From: Telmatospirillum sp.
GTDB lineage: Bacteria; Pseudomonadota; Alphaproteobacteria; Rhodospirillales; Magnetospirillaceae
Length of the DNA: 48,863 nt
Direction of reading: 5' to 3'
Assembly: GCA_009712185.1 (NCBI GenBank)
Contig: WASQ01000129.1
Span: forward strand, 1 to 48,863
The position numbers were made by a program, and so were the translations under genes. Position 1 is the stretch's first letter, and every line of letters begins with the position of its first letter. Positions 1 through 8,929 of this stretch are shown here, one piece after another. The notes beneath the pieces are model-generated. The model had not been told where the DNA came from, did not search any database, and saw only the letters and a list, made by a program, of their open reading frames with translations.

Positions 1-78
1 GCCTGCCTTATGGCCTGTTGATCTGGATTTAGGATGGTCATGTTTTTCTACCTTTCTCCGGATAATTCCCCAAAAACC

Positions 79-1668
79 TCACACAGCAGTCGCGAGTGCT
101 TTCTTCTTCTTGGCATCCAGCAGGGCCCGCAACCCGCCCCACTGCGGACGGAAGATCTCCGCGGGCATGGATTTCAGGTCGGGGGAAATGCGCGGTGTGA
201 ATTCCATATGGGGCAGGATGTCATTTTCGACGCTGACGCCCGGCGCGACCTCGGTCAGGGTGACGAAGCCGTCCTGAAGTTCGAAAACAGCGCGCTCGGT
301 GATGAACAGCACCGGCTGATGGGTCTTCTTCGCATAGGCGCCGCTGAAGGTTACCTGCTCGACCTTCGAGACATACTTCTTGCCTTTGCCTTCCTGCAGG
401 ATCACAAGCCGGCCGTCGGTGACGGCGATCTTGAGCCCGCCTGCCGTGAAAGTGCCGCAATAGACGACCTTCTTGGCGTTCTGGGTGATGTTGATAAAGC
501 CGCCGCAGCCGACGCACCGTCCCTTGAACTTGCTGACATTGACGTTGCCGGTCGGATCGACTTCGGCCGCGCCCAGGAAGGCGTGATCCAGCCCGCCGCC
601 GTCATACCAGTCGAACTGGGCATGCTGCTCGACGAAGGCCTCGGCATTGTAGGACATGCCGAAATTCTCGCCGCTGGCGGGGATGCCGCCGATGGTGCCC
701 GATTCGGTCGTCAGGGTGAGAAGATCCTCGGCCTTTTCCAAGGCGGCCACGGTGGCCACACCCTGCGGAATGCCGATGCCGAGATTGACCACGGATCCCA
801 GTTCCAGTTCCATGGCTGCGCGCCGCGCGATGATCAGGCGCTCGTCCAGGGGCATTTCCGGGATCGAGTCGAGCGGCACCTTAAGGTCGCCCGAGAATGC
901 CGGGTTGAAGCGGGTTGCCGCGGACTGCCAGTGGTTGTCCACCGGGGCAACGACGATATGGTCGATCAGGACGCCCGGGACGCGGACCTTCTTGGGATGC
1001 AGCGATCCGGCTTTGGCCAGATATTCGACTTCGGCAATCACGACGCCGCCGCTGTTCTTGGCGGCCTGGGCCAGAGGCAGGCATTCAAGCAGCGCGCCCT
1101 CGTCATCGACGGTCAGGTTGCCGTTCTCGTCCGCCGTGGTGCCGCGGATGATCGCGACATCGATCTTGAAGGAGGGATAGAACATCCATTCCTCACCTTC
1201 GAGTTCGATCACTTTGACGATATCCTCGGTGGTCGCCTTGTTCATCTTGCCGCCTTCCAGGCGGGGATCGACGAAGGTGCCAAGCCCGATCTTGGTGATC
1301 AGTCCGGGACGGTGAGCCGCGATCTCACGCCAAAGCTGGCAGATCGCGCCCTGCGGCAGGCAATAGCCCTCGCAGCCGCCATCGATGATGTGACGGGCCA
1401 TGTCGGGGGCGAGCCCCGTATGTCCGCCGATCCAGCGCCGGACCATTCCAGGGCTGGCGAAGTGCTGGGTCCCTTTGGTTTTCCAGTCGCCAACGCCCGA
1501 CGCGTGAACAAGAGTCAGGTTGGCGGGGTGCCCCGTCTCCTTGAACCGCTTTTCAATGCCGACGGCAATTTCCTCGGGCCAGCCCGCAAGTGTCAGGGCA
1601 CTGGCACAAAGCGTCGCCCCATCCTTGATCAGGGCCGCGGCGTCGCTGATAGATATGACCTTGGACAT
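79..1668 (-). CDS. Acyl-CoA:carboxylate CoA-transferase (propionate/acetate CoA-transferase type, YdiF-like)
   Basis: A 529-residue family I CoA-transferase, with the alpha and beta halves fused in one chain as in propionate CoA-transferase and E. coli YdiF (about 520-530 residues). Such enzymes move CoA between short-chain acyl-CoA and free acids in the cytoplasm through a glutamyl-CoA thioester. The N-terminal half begins MSKVISISDAAALIKDG. The C-terminal half carries VVNLGIGIPQGV and then TTESGTIGG, in which E322 is the expected catalytic glutamate. I chose the ATG at 1668 because AGAGGAG lies eight bases upstream; an in-frame extension to 1722 has no better signal. It stands alone: the next gene is over 600 bp away and no beta-oxidation gene adjoins it, so the substrate cannot be read from context. 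Family assignment is firm, exact substrate unknown. Confidence 0.9.
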   Translation of the reverse strand: MSKVISISDAAALIKDGATLCASALTLAGWPEEIAVGIEKRFKETGHPANLTLVHASGVGDWKTKGTQHFASPGMVRRWIGGHTGLAPDMARHIIDGGCEGYCLPQGAICQLWREIAAHRPGLITKIGLGTFVDPRLEGGKMNKATTEDIVKVIELEGEEWMFYPSFKIDVAIIRGTTADENGNLTVDDEGALLECLPLAQAAKNSGGVVIAEVEYLAKAGSLHPKKVRVPGVLIDHIVVAPVDNHWQSAATRFNPAFSGDLKVPLDSIPEMPLDERLIIARRAAMELELGSVVNLGIGIPQGVATVAALEKAEDLLTLTTESGTIGGIPASGENFGMSYNAEAFVEQHAQFDWYDGGGLDHAFLGAAEVDPTGNVNVSKFKGRCVGCGGFINITQNAKKVVYCGTFTAGGLKIAVTDGRLVILQEGKGKKYVSKVEQVTFSGAYAKKTHQPVLFITERAVFELQDGFVTLTEVAPGVSVENDILPHMEFTPRISPDLKSMPAEIFRPQWGGLRALLDAKKKKALATAV

Positions 1669-2306
1669 TCCGTGAACTCCTCTTGGTCCGGGAGGAGAGG
1701 TCAGGCAAAGTCCGCCCGTCATCCCTCGTCGTCGTCACGACCAGGAATTGAAAACGAACAGCCGTAGTGATCCAGAGACTGACAGTCGCGTTGGAGGCCG
1801 GCGCCGTGAACCCGGAATTCTTAGGAATTCGTCATGAAATATGCCGTTCCGGGACTCTTTCGGCGGGAACGCCGTCCTTCCTGTTTTTGTTGTTAAGCGG
1901 GCGGCCGGGGTGGTGGCCCTGCCGTCCGCTTCGCGAGCTGCACTATCCTGGTCTTGCCTCACTCCCCAAAAAATACACTAACCAATGACAACAGTTTCAG
2001 TTGTGTCGCAAACGAAAGGCTGTAGTTAAAAAACAAACAATCTCTTCCCGCCATTCTCACGGCGTTGAAAAATCGATGAAATCCTCACTGGAGGACTATT
2101 AACACTGAGAATAGTAGGGGTATGGAGTCACGAAGGGAAATAGTTAATTCAGCTTGATTGAGTGACTTTGGATCTCAGATCCGCAATGTCTCGATTCCGA
2201 CGTTTCGCCTATAACCACGAAATTTATACGGTTTTAGAGTTGCTCTGAAACCAGCCGGAAAGGCGTAACGAACTGAGTTTTGTCGGGAAACAGGCCTGAA
2301 CGGACG
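1669..2306. other. Non-coding gap, AT-richer in its right half
   Basis: No convincing gene is present; the short open frames here lack coding character and ribosome sites. The left part holds a small hairpin (CGGCG, loop GGAA, CGCCG at 1861-1874) followed by a T-rich stretch at 1884-1888, possibly a weak terminator for rightward transcripts. Two copies of GGAATTC stand close together near 1815-1835. The stretch 1970-2280 is clearly AT-richer than the coding DNA and probably holds the 3' untranslated end of the neighbouring Lrp-type gene; I see no clear promoter. Confidence 0.5.
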
Positions 2307-2795
2307 TTAACGCGACGGTTGGGAAATCCCCTCCAACGGCAGGCGGGTCGTCTCCTTGACGGTGGACACCGCCATCATGGAGTTGATCTCCCGCACGCCG
2401 GGAAGACGGGACAGACGCTCGAAAAACAGACTTTCATAGGCTTCGACGTCCCGGGCGACGATCCTCAGAAGGAAATCGACCTGTCCCATCAACACGTAGC
2501 ATTCCAGCACTTCGGGAATGTCGGCGATGGCCGTGCGAAAGTCGTTCATGGAGTTGCCGCCGTGGGCCTCAAGCTTCACATGCGCGAAGATCAGCAGATT
2601 GAGACCCAGCGCCCGGCGGTCCAGCAGGGCCACCCGGCTTTTGACCAGCCCGCTTTGCTCCAGCCGCTGGATCCGCCGCCAGCAGGGAGACTGGGACAGG
2701 CCCACCATTTCGCCGACATCGGCGGCGGAGGCATCGCCGCGTTGTTGCAGCACATCCAGGATACGCCAGTCAATCTGGTCAAGCTTGTCCTGCAT
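2307..2795 (-). CDS. Lrp/AsnC-family transcriptional regulator
   Basis: A 162-residue protein of usual Lrp/AsnC length. The N-terminal winged helix-turn-helix (about residues 3-60) includes LDQIDWRILDVLQQRG and the recognition part SQSPCWRRIQRLEQSG. The C-terminal RAM/ACT-like ligand domain (about 65-150) includes LECYVLMGQVDFLLRIVARD. Members sense amino acids or related small molecules and bind DNA as octamers or hexadecamers, often controlling a divergent gene. The divergent neighbour is a lone ACT-domain protein, and the shared 165-bp promoter holds repeated TTTGCA elements, so control of itself and that neighbour is likely. The start is the ATG at 2795; a GTG three codons upstream is the alternative. 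No strong Shine-Dalgarno sequence is visible. Confidence 0.92.
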   Translation of the reverse strand: MQDKLDQIDWRILDVLQQRGDASAADVGEMVGLSQSPCWRRIQRLEQSGLVKSRVALLDRRALGLNLLIFAHVKLEAHGGNSMNDFRTAIADIPEVLECYVLMGQVDFLLRIVARDVEAYESLFFERLSRLPGVREINSMMAVSTVKETTRLPLEGISQPSR

Positions 2796-2831
2796 GAAAA
2801 CCACTCACTTTTGCTAATCAGAGAATTATTC

Positions 2832-2900
2832 ATGCAAAGATTGAGCGGTTTTCAAGATATTTGCAAAGACTATGTGCGGAATTCTTTATATCGTTTGCAT
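2832..2900. promoter_or_regulatory. Symmetric array of TTTGCA elements in a divergent promoter
   Basis: Between the divergent Lrp-type and ACT-domain genes lie ATGCAAA (2832-2838), the perfect palindrome TTTGCAAA (2860-2867) and TTTGCAT (2894-2900). The outer two are inverted relative to each other around the central palindrome, with centre spacings of about 29 and 34 bp, near three DNA turns. Lrp-family regulators typically bind phased arrays of degenerate sites on one DNA face, so this is the most likely operator for the adjacent regulator. The pattern is seen; binding is inferred. Confidence 0.5.
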
Positions 2901-2960
2901 ATCACGAACTCCCTCCGCTCCGACAATCGGGATTCCACGACCGTGCAAACACAGTCCTCC

Positions 2961-3224
2961 ATGACCTCCCACCTGGTTTCCGTCACCGCCGCTCCGGCTC
3001 CGGGCCTTTTGTCCCGTCTGACCATGGTCCTGGCCCGCCTCGAGATTCTTCCCCTGCAGATCTATGCGCGGAAGCGGTCCAATTCCGACGAACCCGAGAT
3101 CAGTGATGCCGACAGGCTGGAGGTCGACCTTTATCTTTCGGCCGAATGCTCCGAGAGACGGGACAGGCTGGTCGGATTGCTCCGGACCGTTGTCGGCGTC
3201 GAAAGCGTCGCCATCTCGCGCTGA
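2961..3224 (+). CDS. Small stand-alone ACT-domain protein (acetolactate synthase small-subunit-like, IlvM type)
   Basis: An 87-residue protein that is essentially one ACT domain: LVSVTAAPAPGLLSRLTMVL (first strand and helix), LEILPLQIYARKR, then LEVDLYLSAECSERRDRLVG and a closing strand VVGVESVAISR. This order resembles IlvM/IlvN, the regulatory subunits of acetolactate synthase, but no catalytic subunit is nearby. It may regulate a distant enzyme or act as a small-molecule sensor with the divergent Lrp-type regulator. The start is uncertain: ATG at 2961 or an in-frame GTG at 2943, neither with a clear ribosome site. It converges on the TctA gene, 31 bp away. Fold assignment is reasonable; function is inference. 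Confidence 0.65.
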   Translation: MTSHLVSVTAAPAPGLLSRLTMVLARLEILPLQIYARKRSNSDEPEISDADRLEVDLYLSAECSERRDRLVGLLRTVVGVESVAISR

Positions 3225-3255
3225 GGCAATCGACGCGATCGCCCCCGACCGGTGA

Positions 3256-4794
3256 TCAGGGCGCGGTCCGGTCGCCGCTTCCGGACAGACGTCCGCCGAC
3301 CGCGGCCAGCGTCCGCGTCACCAGGGCCTTGAAGGGGGGGATATAGAGAAGAAGGGTGAAGCACGTCACCGATGCCAGCGCCAGCGACAACGGACGCGTG
3401 AAGAAGGGCGAGATGGCCCCATCCGACAACACCAGGCCCCGGCGAAGGCTTTTGTCCAGAATGCCACCCAGAACCAGCCCCAGAACAAACGGGGCCATCT
3501 GATAGCCGCGGCGGCGCAGAAAGAAGGCGCCAACCCCGACGGCCAGCATGCAATAGATGTCGAACAGCCGCGAGGCTCCGGCGAAGGCTCCGACCGTGCA
3601 CAGCAGGAAAATGATCGGCATCAGGATTGTGCGCCGGACACGCATCACCAACAACAGCGGACGGACCAGGAAAAGGCCGAAAAAGAGGATCCCCAGCATG
3701 GCAATGGAGGTCATCGCGACGACGTCATAGACGAATCCGGGATGTTCCAGCATCAGCATGGGTCCGGGCTGGATGCCGTGGATGATCATTGCGGCCATCA
3801 GAACCGCCGATGGCGCGGATCCCGGAATTCCAAGCGCGAGGCAGGGAATGATATGTCCCGGAATCGCCGACATGTCTCCGGTTTCGGCGGCCATCAGTCC
3901 GTCGATCGACCCTTTTCCGAACAGGTGCTTCTCCCGGCTGGTGGCTTTCGCGGCGGCATAGGACATCCATGCGCCGGCATCCTCTCCGACGCCGGGCATC
4001 AGGCCGGTCAGAACACCGATCAGACCGGATCTCAGCACGGTCGGCCAGTACCGGGCGACCTCGCGGAACCGGGGCAGAACGGAATCGCGCATCTCAACCA
4101 TTTTCCGTTCGATCGGTTCGGACAGCACGGTCAGGACTTCGGCGAATCCGAAGGCGCCAACCAGCGCGGGAATCAGCGCTATTCCACCGGCAAGCGGAGT
4201 CCATCCGAACGTGAAACGGTCATGGGCATAAAGGCCGTCCTGGCCGATCTGCGCGATAAACAGGCCGAGCGTTCCCATCAGCCAGCCCTTCAGCGGGTCG
4301 CTGCCGACGAGACTTCCCGACATCGTGACCCCGAACAGCGCCAGCCAGAAAAATTCATAGGCGCCGAATGACAGCGCGACCTCGGCCAGCAACGGGGTCA
4401 GGGTCGCGAGACAGAGAACGCCGATCAGCGTGCTGGTGAAGGCACCCGACGTCGCAATTCCGATCGCCCGTCCGGCTTCCCCGCGCAATGCCAGGGCATG
4501 CCCGTCGGCGCAGGACGCCGCATTGGCCGCGGTCCCGGGAATGTTGAGAAGAATGGCGGTGCGCGATCCACCATACAGGGTCCCGACATAAGAGCAGATC
4601 AGGATCAGAATCGCGTCATGGGCCGGCAATTTGATCGTCAGTGTCGTCAGCAGGGCGATACACAATGTTGCCGACAGCCCCGGCAGGCAGCCGACGGTGA
4701 CTCCGATCAAGGCGCCACCCAGTCCATAGGCGATCGATGTCGGGTTCAGGAAACTGACATAGGCCTGGGCGAAACCGGAAAGACCGTCCAGCAT
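3256..4794 (-). CDS. tctA: Tripartite tricarboxylate transporter large membrane subunit (TctA family)
   Basis: A 512-residue polytopic inner-membrane protein, the usual TctA length. Family hallmarks near the N-terminus are GALIGVTVGCLPGLSATLC and GSRTAILLNIPGTAANAASC, the glycine/proline-rich loops thought to form the substrate path; further hydrophobic segments follow to the end. It imports a carboxylate, together with TctB and the periplasmic TctC protein, using the ion gradient. The ATG at 4794 follows GAGGAG by eight bases; the open frame continues upstream without a better start. It is the last gene of a five-gene operon headed by a LacI-type regulator, 94 bp after tctB. The substrate cannot be told from sequence. 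Confidence 0.94.
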   Translation of the reverse strand: MLDGLSGFAQAYVSFLNPTSIAYGLGGALIGVTVGCLPGLSATLCIALLTTLTIKLPAHDAILILICSYVGTLYGGSRTAILLNIPGTAANAASCADGHALALRGEAGRAIGIATSGAFTSTLIGVLCLATLTPLLAEVALSFGAYEFFWLALFGVTMSGSLVGSDPLKGWLMGTLGLFIAQIGQDGLYAHDRFTFGWTPLAGGIALIPALVGAFGFAEVLTVLSEPIERKMVEMRDSVLPRFREVARYWPTVLRSGLIGVLTGLMPGVGEDAGAWMSYAAAKATSREKHLFGKGSIDGLMAAETGDMSAIPGHIIPCLALGIPGSAPSAVLMAAMIIHGIQPGPMLMLEHPGFVYDVVAMTSIAMLGILFFGLFLVRPLLLVMRVRRTILMPIIFLLCTVGAFAGASRLFDIYCMLAVGVGAFFLRRRGYQMAPFVLGLVLGGILDKSLRRGLVLSDGAISPFFTRPLSLALASVTCFTLLLYIPPFKALVTRTLAAVGGRLSGSGDRTAP

Positions 4795-4888
4795 GTTACG
4801 CACTCCTCGCCGGCCGGTCAGGCTGGCCGATTGCCTCGCCATACCGGCATCCGCCGGCACCGCGTTTTATGATCCGGGGCACCGCCCC

Positions 4889-5491
4889 TTACGGAAGGCG
4901 CACCAGAAAGACCGTCTGAAACACCACGGAGATCAATCCGCCCGCGCCGGCGCCGATCAGCACCGGCAAGGCGACGTCGCGCAAGGTCAGGCGCCGTCCT
5001 GCCGATCGTCGGGCCGGTGTCTGGAGGACCGGAATGGCCACGGCGATGAAAACCGTCGCAGCCAGCCAGAACGGCAGACCATGCCCGACGAGACCCGCGG
5101 CAAAGCCGATGCAGAGGACCAACGCCCGCAAGATCTGACGCCGCCCCTCCGGCGCGGTCCCGCCAGCGGAGGGATGCCGTCCCACTCCGCGTCGAAGTCC
5201 CCGCAACGCCAGCAACAGTCCGAGAAAGATCATGGCGATGCCGAGAATGCCCGGCATAAGCCCCGGAACGGTGTAAGGATGCACGCCCTGGGCTTCGAGC
5301 CGATCCATCGCGATCGACGCCAGAAGAATCACGATACCGAGCCCGATCCAGGCCATGCCGCCGAAAAAATCGCTCCGCCCGGAGACCGGGCCGGACGGAG
5401 CCGGACGGGACCGCGCAACAGCCGCGCTGGGGGGAGTCGGGCCGGGGAGGGGGGATCCGGAAGCGGGCGATGGTTCGGAAAGAACTGACAT
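4889..5491 (-). CDS. tctB: Tripartite tricarboxylate transporter small membrane subunit (TctB family)
   Basis: A 200-residue protein with a proline/serine-rich cytoplasmic N-terminus followed by about four hydrophobic segments, for example MAWIGLGIVILLASIAM and PGILGIAMIFLGLLLAL, matching the TctB pattern in length and layout. TctB is the poorly conserved small membrane partner of TctA, so the call leans partly on its place between tctC and tctA. The ATG at 5491 is preceded by GGGAG nine bases upstream. The gap to tctC is 79 bp and to tctA 94 bp, both on the same strand, consistent with one transcript. Confidence 0.87.
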   Translation of the reverse strand: MSVLSEPSPASGSPLPGPTPPSAAVARSRPAPSGPVSGRSDFFGGMAWIGLGIVILLASIAMDRLEAQGVHPYTVPGLMPGILGIAMIFLGLLLALRGLRRGVGRHPSAGGTAPEGRRQILRALVLCIGFAAGLVGHGLPFWLAATVFIAVAIPVLQTPARRSAGRRLTLRDVALPVLIGAGAGGLISVVFQTVFLVRLP

Positions 5492-5570
5492 GGGAAACTC
5501 CCGTCTGACCATCGGAGGACAAAGCCGGGCAGACCGCCGCCACAGGCCGGACTGCCCGGATCAGGGAGCG

Positions 5571-6614
5571 TCAGGGTTTCGGAATGCCGACGGTATCCGG
5601 GGAAACTTTGGCCTGACCGCTGTTGTACAGCATCCAGGCATTGGCCTGCACCGCCGGGAACGCGATCTTCTGTGCCTCGTCGCCGTAGCTGGGGGCGAAC
5701 AGGGCGCCACGGCTGGCGGCAAACTTTTTCACCACCTCGCTGTTGGCGATGGTTTCTCGCCAGGCCTTTTCCAGAGTGGCAATCACGTCATCGGGAACGC
5801 CCTTCGGGATGAAAATGCCGAAATAGCTGAGCGGTGCCGTGAACCCGGGCAATGTCGCGGAGAGCGGCGGGATGGTCCCGTACCCCTCGACCGTGACCGG
5901 TTCGTTGGCGACAGTCGCCAGGGGGCGCAGCCGTTTGCCGCGAATCATCTCAACCTGTTCGGACGCCAGTTGCGCCGTCGCGTCGGTCTCGCCGGATACC
6001 GTCGAAATCACCGCCGGATTGCCACCGTCATAGGAAACATGCCGGTACTGGACGCCCGCGGCAGCGGCAATACGGTCGATCGCCGCATGTCCGGTCGAGG
6101 TCACTCCGGCCGAACCGACGGATATCTTTCCGGGGTTCGCGGCCATGGCGTCGATCAACTCCCTGGCCGTCTTGTAGGGCGACTTTTCATTGACGCTGAG
6201 GATGGGGATATTAGCCACGCTCAGGAACAGGTGCCAGTCGGTGATCCGGGTCTTAAGCGACCCCAGGGTCTCGTAAGCTCCAAGGTCCTGGGCGGCCCCG
6301 GCTGTCCAGGTATAGCCGTCATGCGGGGCCTCAAGCGCGCTCATGGTGCCGATGGCGCCGGACCCGCCGACCTGATTGACGACGACAATCGTCTGTCCCA
6401 GCGCCTTTTCCAGTTCTCCGGCCACCACGCGGGTGAACTGGTCGGTGGCGCCGCCGGCCGACCAGGGAACAATCAGATTGATCGGATGGGTCGGCTTCCA
6501 GTCGGCGGCGGAGGAGGGGGCGGCAATCGCCAGGGTCGCCGCCACCACCGCGCAGCAGGCCATCATCCGTCCGAATGCCGGACCCGCGCCACGGGCTCTG
6601 TTCGTCAAACTCAT
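5571..6614 (-). CDS. tctC: Periplasmic tricarboxylate-binding protein (TctC/Bug family)
   Basis: A 347-residue secreted solute-binding protein. The signal peptide ends around IAAPSSAADWKP, after a hydrophobic stretch MACCAVVAATLAIAAP. Mature-chain hallmarks of the Bug/TctC family are INLIVPWSAGGATDQFTRVV at the first lobe and VGSAGVTSTGHAAI in the second. It captures the carboxylate substrate in the periplasm and delivers it to TctA/TctB. GTG at 6617 and ATG at 6614 are adjacent; AAGGAGA lies about 12 bases upstream of them, so either could be used. The neighbouring sugar-type dehydrogenase and LacI-type regulator suggest the ligand may be a sugar acid rather than citrate, but this is inference. 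Confidence 0.93.
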   Translation of the reverse strand: MSLTNRARGAGPAFGRMMACCAVVAATLAIAAPSSAADWKPTHPINLIVPWSAGGATDQFTRVVAGELEKALGQTIVVVNQVGGSGAIGTMSALEAPHDGYTWTAGAAQDLGAYETLGSLKTRITDWHLFLSVANIPILSVNEKSPYKTARELIDAMAANPGKISVGSAGVTSTGHAAIDRIAAAAGVQYRHVSYDGGNPAVISTVSGETDATAQLASEQVEMIRGKRLRPLATVANEPVTVEGYGTIPPLSATLPGFTAPLSYFGIFIPKGVPDDVIATLEKAWRETIANSEVVKKFAASRGALFAPSYGDEAQKIAFPAVQANAWMLYNSGQAKVSPDTVGIPKP

Positions 6615-6638
6615 CACTTTGTCTGTTCTCCTTCTGAT

Positions 6639-6654
6639 TCAAAGGATTCTTTGA
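6639..6654. repeat. Short perfect inverted repeat ahead of tctC
   Basis: TCAAAG-GATT-CTTTGA forms a perfect six-base inverted repeat in the 60-bp gap between the Gfo/Idh dehydrogenase stop and the tctC start, just upstream of the tctC ribosome site. It could be a small operator or an mRNA hairpin tuning tctC expression. No T-run follows, so an intrinsic terminator is unlikely. Confidence 0.3.
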
Positions 6655-6674
6655 GTGAACACCGGACGGAGCGC

Positions 6675-7844
6675 TTATAGCGAGATGCGCCGTCCCTCCT
6701 CGGCCGACCAATAGCCGGCGTAGTGGATCCGCATGGTCTCGAACGCCAGATCGACCCCCGACAGGGGTTGACGGCCGAAAGCCACGCATTCCATGAAATC
6801 CTGGATTTCCTGGACATATCCACGCGTCCATTCCTCATCCAGGCAGAGAAACTGCCAACCGGTCTTACGGTCGACCTTTTCGGTGAAATAGACCTGTCCC
6901 AATCGCGAATCGTCGGTCAGGTAGGTCGTCATGTGATTGTTGGGCGTGATATTCGCGAGAAGCGTCCCTCCGCTGGTGTAGGTCTCCACCAGATTTCGGA
7001 CGCCCCCCATGATCATATCGCCGGAAAAGACCGTGCCCTTGGTTCCATCGGAAAAGGTGATCGTCAGCATCCCCCAATCCTCCACATCGACGGGATCGGC
7101 ATTGATGTGCTGGCGTTCCTCCGGTGCCAGGCCCGCGGACACATTTCCGACGTCGGCGACCACGTCGGTCACAGAGATTGTCTCACCACGGGCCTGTGCT
7201 TCGACCTGCTTCAGGAACAGAAGCGCCGACAGTGGATGGCACCCCATGCGGACAAGCGCTCCGCCACCGGTTTGCGCCCATTCCGCCGCATGGGGGGCAT
7301 GCGAACCGCTGTGACTTTCCTCGGCCTTCATGAATAGAATCTTGTTGCGGGTGGCGCGCAGGATTTCCGCCGTCTTGGCGATGGCGGGCGCATAAACCCA
7401 GTCCTCGGCATACATGAACAGACGGCCGCTGGTCCTGATCAAGGCCCTGGTCTCGGTCATTTCCTCCATGACGCGCTCGAACATCACCGACTTCGCGACC
7501 GTATGGCCGATCGGCGGCCGGTCGTCGATCCGCCCGAAATAGCCGGTGAACGGCTTTTCGCAGATGACATGGCGGCCGGCCTCAAGCGCGGCCACGATCA
7601 TTTCATTGTGGCAGTGGGGCGGGGTGCAAATGTCGATTACGTCTACTCCGGGATCGGCGATCAGATCCCGGTAATCGCGATAGGTGGTGGGGATCCGGTG
7701 CTTACGGGCGAACGGAATCACATGATCCCCGCGTGAGGCCACGGCGACGACGGCAATATCGAGACCATAGACCCTTCGATAGGCGTAGAGATGCATTTCG
7801 GCGATGAAGCCGCTGCCGATGATGCCCACGCGTACTTTCGCCAT
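6675..7844 (-). CDS. Gfo/Idh/MocA-family NAD(P)-dependent oxidoreductase
   Basis: A 389-residue cytoplasmic dehydrogenase. The N-terminal Rossmann fold starts VRVGIIGSGFIAEMHLYAY, with GxGxxA-like dinucleotide binding. The EKP motif that places the catalytic lysine is at VICEKPFTGYFG, and the C-terminal alpha/beta domain follows (HSGSHAPHAAEWAQTGGGAL, MGCHPLSALLFL). Relatives oxidise or reduce sugars, inositols and sugar acids. The ATG at 7844 is used because the longer frame starts with TTG inside the end of the regulator gene. It lies 14 bp after the LacI-type regulator and 60 bp before tctC, so it probably acts on a substrate brought in by TctABC. Substrate unproven. Confidence 0.9.
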   Translation of the reverse strand: MAKVRVGIIGSGFIAEMHLYAYRRVYGLDIAVVAVASRGDHVIPFARKHRIPTTYRDYRDLIADPGVDVIDICTPPHCHNEMIVAALEAGRHVICEKPFTGYFGRIDDRPPIGHTVAKSVMFERVMEEMTETRALIRTSGRLFMYAEDWVYAPAIAKTAEILRATRNKILFMKAEESHSGSHAPHAAEWAQTGGGALVRMGCHPLSALLFLKQVEAQARGETISVTDVVADVGNVSAGLAPEERQHINADPVDVEDWGMLTITFSDGTKGTVFSGDMIMGGVRNLVETYTSGGTLLANITPNNHMTTYLTDDSRLGQVYFTEKVDRKTGWQFLCLDEEWTRGYVQEIQDFMECVAFGRQPLSGVDLAFETMRIHYAGYWSAEEGRRISL

Positions 7845-7858
7845 GCCAATAAGCTCCC

Positions 7859-8929
7859 TCAACTCCCGGTGGAGATGGTGGTGGGGGGGATCTGACGGAC
7901 CGAGGATCCCGGAATGAATGTCACGGGCAGGATGGTCTGAGGTCCCCGGTGTTGCGGGTCGCGAACCTTCTCAAGCAGAAGGAGGGCTGCCTGCCGCCCC
8001 ATCTCACTTTCCGGCCGCTCAATGCAGCACAGGGGCGGTTCGATCAGGTCATACCATTCGGGTGTGCCGATCATGACCACGGACAGATCGTCGGGCCAGT
8101 GCAGCCGGCGTTCCCGCAGATGCTGCAACAGACCCTGCGCCACCCCGAGATGATGGCCAAGGACGATCCCGGTAATCCGGTCGAACGGAACCTGTTGGGC
8201 CCGTCGCCGCCCGGCGTCCAGGGACAGGTCGTCCAGATGAACCCAGTCGGGTTCGGGCGTGATCCCGAAGTCAGCCAGGGCCGCCTTGTATCCGTCCACG
8301 CGATGGTTCACGTTGGGAATGGGCGAATCCCAGCCGAAAAAGGCGATGGCCCGATGGCCTGCTTCGAGAAGGTGCCGGGTTGCCATATATCCGGATTGAT
8401 AGTTGTCGTGACCGACAAAGTCCTGATCCGGAATGATGTCGCCCAAAGGACGTTCGAGGATCACGGTGGGAACCCGGTGACGCTCCAGCAACCGCGTGCT
8501 CTCCGTTTGCGAAAGCGCCGGACAGAGGACGCAGCCGTCGATTTTCTGGGAGACCAGACGTTCCAGCGTACTGATCTCCTGGCCTGGATTTTCGTCGCTG
8601 TTGCAAATGATCACGACAAAGCCGGCGCGACGCGCCACGGCTTCAATTTCGACGCAGATGCGGGTGAAGAAATTGTTGCCGAATTGTGGTACCATGACGG
8701 CAACGATTCCTCGTTGCTTGCCTTTCAGGCTGCTGGCGACGGCGTTTTTCACGTAACCCAGGGTCTTTGCCGCCTCAAGCACGCGATCCCTTAGTTCGGG
8801 GCGAAGATAACGGTCCTTGTTGTTGAGGACATAGGACACTGTCGCGATCGACGTCCGGGCCAGATGGGCGACATCGCGGATCGTCGGGGCCTTGGCCCGG
8901 GATGCCGGGTCGCCCTTCGGCGTTTTCAT
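7859..8929 (-). CDS. LacI-family transcriptional regulator
   Basis: A 356-residue protein of normal LacI/PurR length. The N-terminal helix-turn-helix is TIRDVAHLARTSIATVSYVL (about residues 16-35), with a hinge around LGYVKNAVASSLKGKQRG. A periplasmic-binding-protein-like effector domain follows, including VAVMVPQFGNNFFTRICVEI and YQSGYMATRHLLEAGHRAIA. I chose the ATG at 8929 because GGAG lies six bases upstream and the helix-turn-helix follows directly; the open frame continues 69 codons further without a plausible start. As first gene of the operon with the dehydrogenase and tctCBA, it probably represses its own operon until a substrate-derived effector binds. A matching operator lies 62 bp upstream of the start. 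Confidence 0.93.
   Translation of the reverse strand: MKTPKGDPASRAKAPTIRDVAHLARTSIATVSYVLNNKDRYLRPELRDRVLEAAKTLGYVKNAVASSLKGKQRGIVAVMVPQFGNNFFTRICVEIEAVARRAGFVVIICNSDENPGQEISTLERLVSQKIDGCVLCPALSQTESTRLLERHRVPTVILERPLGDIIPDQDFVGHDNYQSGYMATRHLLEAGHRAIAFFGWDSPIPNVNHRVDGYKAALADFGITPEPDWVHLDDLSLDAGRRRAQQVPFDRITGIVLGHHLGVAQGLLQHLRERRLHWPDDLSVVMIGTPEWYDLIEPPLCCIERPESEMGRQAALLLLEKVRDPQHRGPQTILPVTFIPGSSVRQIPPTTISTGS

Noticed and set aside
34-1767. Long open frame of 577 codons antisense to the CoA-transferase gene
   Set aside because: It mirrors the third-position pattern of a GC-rich gene on the other strand; its product has no recognisable motif and no ribosome site, while the minus-strand frame is a clear CoA-transferase.
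1813-1835. Pair of GGAATTC direct repeats
   Set aside because: Only seven bases, no target-site or element structure around them; chance is likely.
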